From Pirellulaceae bacterium (GTDB lineage: Bacteria; Planctomycetota; Planctomycetia; Pirellulales; Pirellulaceae): a stretch of 49,047 bases of DNA. The stretch lies in the NCBI GenBank assembly GCA_022448645.1, contig JAKVBZ010000036.1, forward strand, positions 1 to 49,047. Reading direction: 5' to 3'. Both the position numbers and the translations under genes were made by a program. Of this stretch, positions 44,891 to 49,047 are shown piece after piece. How positions within the stretch are numbered: position 1 is the stretch's first letter; every line of letters begins with the position of its first letter. The notes under the pieces were generated by a model that did no database searches, was not told the DNA's origin, and was given only the letters and a program-made list of their open reading frames with translations.

Positions 44891-45724
44891 TCACCGTGGT
44901 TTTGGGGCCACCACTCCCTGATCGGGGCTACTGGCAGTGGCGTACAGTTTCTTGGGAATTCGGCCGGCGAGGTACGCCAACCGCCCAGCACGCACAGCCG
45001 CGTGCATGGCCTGTGCCATGCCCAACGGATTCTGGGCATGTGCGATGCCCGTGTTCAGCAGTACGCCATCGACTCCCAGTTCCATGGCGATCGCAACGTC
45101 GCTGGCGGTACCGACTCCGGCATCCACGATGACAGGGTAATCAGGATCATCTTCCTTGAGATATTCCAAACAGATGCGCATGTTGTTCGTATTGAGAATT
45201 CCTTGTCCTGACCCGATGGGGCTACCTGCAGGCATTACGCTGGTGGCACCGGCTAACTTGAGTTGTTTGGCCACAATCGGATCGTCACTCGTATAACAGA
45301 GGACTTGAAATCCATCCTCGACTAAACGTCGAGTGGCTTCCAGGGTGGCGACCGGGTCGGGAAGCAAAGTGCGTTGATCGGCGAGCACCTCCAATTTGAC
45401 CCAGTCCGCACCGGGATTATCCAGTCCCAGTAGGATCTCACGACCCAACCGGGCCACACGGATCGCATCCTCGGCAGTAAAACATCCAGCCGTGTTAGGT
45501 AACAACGTATACCGACTGGTGTCGATGAAATCGAGAATGTTATTTCCAGCAGCGTCGACGAGTCTCTCACGGCGCACCGCTACGGTGATGCATTCAGCAC
45601 CTGCTAATTTCAGGGCGGTTGCCATTTGATCGTAGTTGGCGTATTTGCCCGTGCCGACAATCAAGCGACTGTCGAAACAATGGGTTCCCAATTGCAGGCG
45701 GTCTTCAACTGCGTAAGTCGACAT
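44891..45724 (-). CDS. thiG: Thiazole synthase
   Basis: ThiG makes the thiazole phosphate of thiamine from deoxyxylulose phosphate, dehydroglycine or iminoglycine and the thiocarboxylate of ThiS. The (beta/alpha)8 barrel is complete. It opens with [14 protein letters not shown], has [10 protein letters not shown], and has the Schiff-base Lys110 in [10 protein letters not shown]. The phosphate-binding end is [20 protein letters not shown] and [12 protein letters not shown]. Length 277 is slightly above the usual 255 because of the C-terminal [19 protein letters not shown]. Start ATG 45724, with an AAGGA site that follows the thiS stop by a few bases. No thiamine riboswitch is visible upstream of the pair. 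Confidence 0.96.
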   Translation of the reverse strand: MSTYAVEDRLQLGTHCFDSRLIVGTGKYANYDQMATALKLAGAECITVAVRRERLVDAAGNNILDFIDTSRYTLLPNTAGCFTAEDAIRVARLGREILLGLDNPGADWVKLEVLADQRTLLPDPVATLEATRRLVEDGFQVLCYTSDDPIVAKQLKLAGATSVMPAGSPIGSGQGILNTNNMRICLEYLKEDDPDYPVIVDAGVGTASDVAIAMELGVDGVLLNTGIAHAQNPLGMAQAMHAAVRAGRLAYLAGRIPKKLYATASSPDQGVVAPKPR

Positions 45725-45735
45725 AATGCTGTTCC

Positions 45736-45936
45736 TTAACCTCCACCAACTAACGTCACGATCTCCAGTTTGTCACCATCATGTAAAACGTGTTGTGCAT
45801 GTTTCTCGCGCGGAATGACTTCAAAATTAACTTCCACGGCAACGAAGCGAGGTTCCAAGTCGAGTTGTTGTATCAACTCGGCGACCGTCGTCCCCTCAGA
45901 TAACTCACGAGTCAAATCGTTGTAAATGATGTTCAT
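45736..45936 (-). CDS. thiS: Sulfur carrier protein ThiS
   Basis: A 66-residue ubiquitin-like protein that carries sulfur as a C-terminal thiocarboxylate to ThiG. It begins [21 protein letters not shown] and ends [10 protein letters not shown], with the exposed Gly-Gly tail needed for adenylation by ThiF/MoeB. Strands and helix are in the usual order, including [12 protein letters not shown] and HDGDKLEIV. The gene sits 11 nt before thiG, so they form a unit. Genes for the activating enzyme, cysteine desulfurase and ThiC are not in the window. Confidence 0.94.
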   Translation of the reverse strand: MNIIYNDLTRELSEGTTVAELIQQLDLEPRFVAVEVNFEVIPREKHAQHVLHDGDKLEIVTLVGGG

Positions 45937-45959
45937 CCCAACTTCGCATCAAAACGGTG

Positions 45960-46547
45960 CTATTCTCGAATCTGTTCCATTCTGGCGGTTCCCACATCGA
46001 GTAGTCTTAACGAACCACCTTGGGGTGTACCGCGCGATACCAAATTAGGGCTCCACGGTACTCCGTACACTGCAAAGTGTCCCGTGTTACCGTCTACCAC
46101 ATAGGCAACACAATTGGCCGGTTGGATGGATCCAGAATTGCCACGTCCACGTGCCAAATTGGCGTAACCGGTTAGGAGCAAATAGTTGGGTTTTTTAGTC
46201 CCTTCAATATTCAAGTCTTCAAACACACTCGCTTCGTAAACCGCAGCAAATTGATTCTGCCGCGGACCTTGCGTATACAGGATCGCACATTGAAGTCGTC
46301 CGCTCAACGAGTCGATCGTAAAGAGACCCTCAATGCGGTCGTCAATTGGCCCCGTAGCGGCCGCCACGGTGGGACCTGCCACGCTGGCCGATGCCGAAAC
46401 CGGGATGTCCCAGCCCTGCAATGTGTATTCGGGGCGCTGCCACGTATGACCCACTAGCAGCCCGACCGACAAGCCAGTGGTAAGCGCCAACCCCAAAGCC
46501 ATGGTTGCGATCACGAGCTTTGGCTGACGGCGAAACTTTGGAACCAT
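45960..46547 (-). CDS. Membrane-anchored hypothetical protein upstream of thiS
   Basis: A 195-residue protein with one membrane span near the start (KLVIATMALGLALTTGLSVGLLVG, residues about 10-33), followed by a predicted extracytoplasmic domain. That domain has DDRIEGLFTIDSLSGRLQCAILY, then PNYLLLTGYANLARGRGNSG and CVAYVVDGNTGHFAVYGVPW. No domain is recognised. ATG 46547 is chosen because AAGGA lies 7 nt upstream; the longer frame from 46694 adds 49 residues without support. It ends 23 nt before thiS and may be in one transcript, but no link to thiamine is evident. Confidence 0.68.
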   Translation of the reverse strand: MVPKFRRQPKLVIATMALGLALTTGLSVGLLVGHTWQRPEYTLQGWDIPVSASASVAGPTVAAATGPIDDRIEGLFTIDSLSGRLQCAILYTQGPRQNQFAAVYEASVFEDLNIEGTKKPNYLLLTGYANLARGRGNSGSIQPANCVAYVVDGNTGHFAVYGVPWSPNLVSRGTPQGGSLRLLDVGTARMEQIRE

Positions 46548-46842
46548 AAGGAAGTCCTTCATCTGCAGTGTGAAAATGCCCCATCGCATCAGGCATCCTA
46601 ACGCTTTTGGGTGGTTGGTTCCAGACGCCTCGGCCGGCCACGATCCCTTCACCGTGTCAAATGATCGCGAGATCAATTTTGGCATCGGGAACATGAAACG
46701 GAGTCTGCTTGATTTCGGGAGGCCTTATCGAATGTGTTGTGTGGCGAGTGGACACGGAATGTGGGCCGCTGGTACACGGAAAGGAATGTGTTAGACTCAA
46801 GATCCCCAAGTTGTGGATTTCCTCATTGAACAAGGAACCAAA

Positions 46843-48039
46843 ATGGCGACCAACGGTTTACTCGATCGCAAGTTACGCATGGGATTGATTGGCGGTGGGC
46901 AAGGTGCTTTTATCGGTCGCGTGCATGCGATTGCAGCGGTACTCGATAATCGCGCGGAAATCGTAGCGGGGGCTCTCTCGTCGGACCCAGAACGGGCTAA
47001 GGCTTCAGCCCCAGACTATGCGATTCCTGCCGAGCGAGCGTACGGATCGTATCAAGAGCTATTTGCTGCGGAGCAAGCTTTGCCTGCAGATCAACGCATC
47101 GATTTTGTTTCGATTGCTACACCGAACCACACACATTTCCCCATTGCAAAGGCCGCCATTGAAGCCGGTTTTCACGTCTTCTGCGATAAGCCAATGACGC
47201 TTGATTTGGAAGAAGCAGAGGAATTGGCAGAATTGGTGGATCATTCCGACCGAATCTTTGTTTTGACCCACAACTACACTGGCAACCCTTTAGTTCGGCA
47301 AGCTCGTGAAATGATCCTGGGAGGTGAAATCGGAGAAGTCCAAGCGATTCGTGCTTTCTACTTACAAGGATGGTTGCGGACTCGTATCGAGTTGGAAGGT
47401 CAAAAACAGGCTTCTTGGCGGACCGATCCAACTCGTAGCGGTGCTGCTGGTTGTTTTGGTGACATCGGTACGCACGCCTTTAACTTGGCGCGCTACATGA
47501 CGGGGCTCATTCCCGAATCGATCAGCTGTCTTTTGAAGACTTTTGAAGAAGGCCGCGTTTTGGACGACTACGGACACGCAATGGTTCGTTTCGAAAACGG
47601 TGCGTTAGGCACAATCGGTGCCTCGCAGATCAGTCACGGACGAGAGAACGAGCTGAGCATTCAGATCGATGGTACTACCGGGTCGATTGCCTGGGGACAG
47701 GAAAATCCCAATGAAATGTGGCTGCGCCGCAACGGCCAGGCACATCAGCTCTACACACGCGACCCGAACGCTACGTTTACCAATGACTCCGCGGCCGCCG
47801 CCTGCCGAACCCCCAGCGGTCACCCAGAAGGGTATCTGGAAGCTTTCGCCAACGTTTACCGAAGCGGTTACGACGCGATTGCTGAGCAAGCTGCCGCCCA
47901 GTCGGTCGAGACGACGAACACCGTCTATCCCAACGTTCATGATGGTGTGGAGGGAATGTACTTTCTACAACAATCCGTAACGAGCAGCCAGGAAAACGGA
48001 GCTTGGCTGCCACTAAAACATTCGCGGGCGCGAACGTAG
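46843..48039 (+). CDS. Gfo/Idh/MocA-family oxidoreductase
   Basis: A 398-residue NAD(P)-dependent oxidoreductase. The Rossmann opening is [17 protein letters not shown], with the loop GGGQGAFIG. The substrate-side motif reads FCDKPMTLD, with Asp where the family often has EKP; the catalytic Lys is kept. [16 protein letters not shown] is the expected second half motif with the His used in catalysis. The C-terminal sheet closes with [15 protein letters not shown]. Members act on sugars, inositols or their derivatives; which one cannot be told. ATG 46843 has AAGGA 7 nt upstream; a TTG at 46813 is the other option. Two GC-rich inverted repeats follow downstream. Confidence 0.93.
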   Translation: MATNGLLDRKLRMGLIGGGQGAFIGRVHAIAAVLDNRAEIVAGALSSDPERAKASAPDYAIPAERAYGSYQELFAAEQALPADQRIDFVSIATPNHTHFPIAKAAIEAGFHVFCDKPMTLDLEEAEELAELVDHSDRIFVLTHNYTGNPLVRQAREMILGGEIGEVQAIRAFYLQGWLRTRIELEGQKQASWRTDPTRSGAAGCFGDIGTHAFNLARYMTGLIPESISCLLKTFEEGRVLDDYGHAMVRFENGALGTIGASQISHGRENELSIQIDGTTGSIAWGQENPNEMWLRRNGQAHQLYTRDPNATFTNDSAAAACRTPSGHPEGYLEAFANVYRSGYDAIAEQAAAQSVETTNTVYPNVHDGVEGMYFLQQSVTSSQENGAWLPLKHSRART

Positions 48040-48126
48040 CCTTCTACCGCCGTACCTCAGATGGTGTCGAACTCGTTGGGCTAGTGTGCCACAACTTGAT
48101 GTCACTGTGGAGGTGCTGAATTCGAT

Positions 48127-48151
48127 CCTTACCGACAAATCGGCGGTAAGG
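48127..48151. repeat. Perfect inverted repeat (hairpin) after the oxidoreductase gene
   Basis: CCTTACCG (48127-48134) and CGGTAAGG (48144-48151) are perfect 8-nt arms with a 9-nt loop, 88 nt past the stop. No T-run follows immediately, so an intrinsic terminator is uncertain. Confidence 0.5.
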
Positions 48152-48183
48152 AGCTCTTCTATCTGCTTGGAAAATGTCTTGTA

Positions 48184-48199
48184 GGCCGGGAGCCCGGCC
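48184..48199. repeat. GC-rich palindromic hairpin
   Basis: GGCCGGG (48184-48190) and CCCGGCC (48193-48199) form a very stable short hairpin just before the pseudogene remnant. With the hairpin at 48127-48151 it may end the oxidoreductase transcript. Confidence 0.4.
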
Positions 48200-48202
48200 A
48201 CG

Positions 48203-48420
48203 GTGAAGTCATCGACTAGCATTTTGGGTTTCGACGCCTTTTATACCGTCCGTAACTTTCGTGATTCGGACTATCTTGCCAACCAAAAAGGCATCATCTT
48301 CAATTCCGGTAGGACCTCGATCCATTGCGATGGGGTGTTGGTAGCAGGTTTGGGTGTGAACGGGGACGGATCGACCAAGACGATGTAGTCGTCCAGTGTG
48401 TTAGCCGCAGGATAACAGGT
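48203..48420 (+). pseudogene. Frameshifted remnant of a GlcG/HbpS-like heme-binding protein
   Basis: One plus-strand frame reads FDAFYTVRNFRDSDYLANQ, GIIFNSGRTSIHCDG and VLVAGLGVNGDGS before a stop at 48386-48388. In the next frame the sequence goes straight on as IDQDDVVV. Joining them with a one-base shift near 48368-48371 gives DGVLVAGLGVNGDG-IDQDDVV. That is the pattern GGLGVSGDGVDQDD I associate with planctomycete proteins carrying the GlcG/HbpS (DUF336) heme-binding domain; this is recalled, not searched. The 5' part of the gene is missing and the 3' part degrades within about 40 nt. The shift is seen directly; the family is an inference. Confidence 0.5.
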
Positions 48421-48735
48421 GATTCAGCACAGAAACGAGCTGAAAATGCCTTGTTTTCTCTGTCGGCACTGAATAGAGAAATTTTCGGCAGCCCGCGCAG
48501 GATTGCACTGTTTAGTACGTAGTACTAGATGGCACGGAAAACTTAAAACCCACAACCTGTTGAAAACAAACTTCACGCATGTCCATGCTGACATCCCTTA
48601 CAGGTTGATTCCCAGCGCGATTGGACACTCACCATCGCTTCCCCAGCCATGGTGAGTTCTTTCTCGCAGTGTCTTTAGTGAGATCGGCTGGGTGCTGGGT
48701 TGCAATATGTCGCCTTGTTATGCAAGGGAACGAAT
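48421..48735. other. Intergenic region before the secreted protein gene
   Basis: About 315 nt with no frame of protein character. It probably contains the promoter of the gene at 48736, though no consensus pair is certain. Confidence 0.35.
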
Positions 48736-49047
48736 ATGATTAACACAAATGGTCAACGTCGGTCGACCGCACAGAAGACTCGGAACACACTCCAGCAACA
48801 CACCAGTTGCCTGTATCAAAGGGTGCTCGTTCTTGTTTTGATGTCATTTCTTGTTGTGTCTCCCACGTGGGCATTGACGATCAATCTCACGTTCGACTCG
48901 GGAGCCTCCGATTCGCCCAGTTTTGATTCTTCAGGTGCGTTGTTGCAGTCCATCATGGAGGCAGCAGCTGCAATGTGGGAAGACATCATTCACGACAGTG
49001 GGACGCTGGACATTGAGTACTATTATGACGATCTGAGCGACGCGAAC
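48736..49047 (+). CDS. Secreted zincin-like protein, partial (C-terminus beyond window)
   Basis: From ATG 48736 the frame is open for 104 codons to the right edge. A basic stretch (QRRSTAQKTR) leads to a signal peptide core VLVLVLMSFLVVSPTWA with a likely Ala cleavage site, then LTINLTFDSGASDSP. The segment LLQSIMEAAAAMWEDIIHDSG is the helix that opens many planctomycete secreted metalloprotease-like (zincin) proteins, where the N-terminal region precedes a HExxH further on; that part is outside the window. AAGGGA lies about 8 nt before the ATG. The reading frame and secretion are well supported; the enzyme class is an inference. Confidence 0.78.
   Translation, partial: MINTNGQRRSTAQKTRNTLQQHTSCLYQRVLVLVLMSFLVVSPTWALTINLTFDSGASDSPSFDSSGALLQSIMEAAAAMWEDIIHDSGTLDIEYYYDDLSDAN

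Noticed and set aside
45937..46842. Thiamine pyrophosphate riboswitch upstream of thiS
   Set aside because: thiS begins 23 nt after another gene and no TPP-aptamer core was recognised there or before the upstream gene.
48013..48222. 69-residue minus frame behind the oxidoreductase
   Set aside because: Only the first 25 residues look natural; the rest is Arg-rich and it crosses both hairpins.

Overview
The window looks like a chromosome segment of a planctomycete, probably of the Pirellulales/Pirellulaceae type. Four things point there. The base composition is moderate. There are many long secreted or lipid-anchored proteins that resemble only planctomycete proteins. Domain combinations typical of the phylum occur, such as a kinase with a planctomycete-type N-terminal extension, an ABC-2 permease fused to a CPBP protease, and exported methyltransferases. 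LpxD and LpxI indicate a lipid A-bearing outer membrane. This assignment is inferred from protein character, not from a marker gene. I see no rRNA, tRNA, CRISPR array, prophage or intact insertion sequence.

Layout. 1-3.2 kb: the start of a conserved aldolase-like gene (minus strand, cut by the window edge), a class 3 lipase and a stand-alone beta-ketoacyl-ACP synthase. 3.2-8 kb: a large membrane TPR protein of the TMTC/GT-C type, csrA with a possible small gene in front, then a small hypothetical, a DCC-type redox protein and a lipoprotein methyltransferase. 8.5-14.4 kb (minus): lpxD-lpxI, overlapping by 4 nt at the longer lpxI start; a CBM9-like protein coupled to a conserved hypothetical; and a 727-residue exported protein. 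14.5-17.3 kb (plus): a DUF11-repeat lipoprotein and a stand-alone LigD-type phosphoesterase. 17.7-25 kb (minus): a YpmS-like membrane protein, tyrS and ispD overlapping by 10 nt, glycerate 2-kinase, and a very large secreted protein. 25.3-28.6 kb (plus): a small acidic protein, a Ser/Thr kinase fused to a degenerate receiver domain, and an HDAC-family deacetylase. 28.7-34.7 kb (minus): an Lhr-type helicase, an exported hypothetical behind a good sigma70-like promoter, and a frameshifted pseudogene. 34.8-37.9 kb: a two-gene Na-exporter-like ABC system. 38-46.6 kb (minus): an exported HExxH protease with a LecA-like domain, exported PCMT, a glycosyltransferase, a zinc-ribbon protein, a DinG-type helicase, thiG, thiS and a membrane-anchored hypothetical. 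46.8-49 kb (plus): a Gfo/Idh/MocA oxidoreductase, a frameshifted remnant of a heme-binding GlcG/HbpS-like protein, and the start of a secreted zincin-like protein cut by the right edge.

The genes do not form one pathway. The clearest functional units are lipid A synthesis (lpxD, lpxI), thiazole synthesis (thiS, thiG), the ABC exporter pair, and the ispD/tyrS pair. The least ordinary features are the kinase with a phosphoacceptor-less receiver domain, methyltransferases sent out of the cytoplasm, a DinG homologue lacking one iron-sulfur cysteine, and two decaying genes whose frameshifts can be placed to within a few bases. I did not find a convincing new defence or mobile system.
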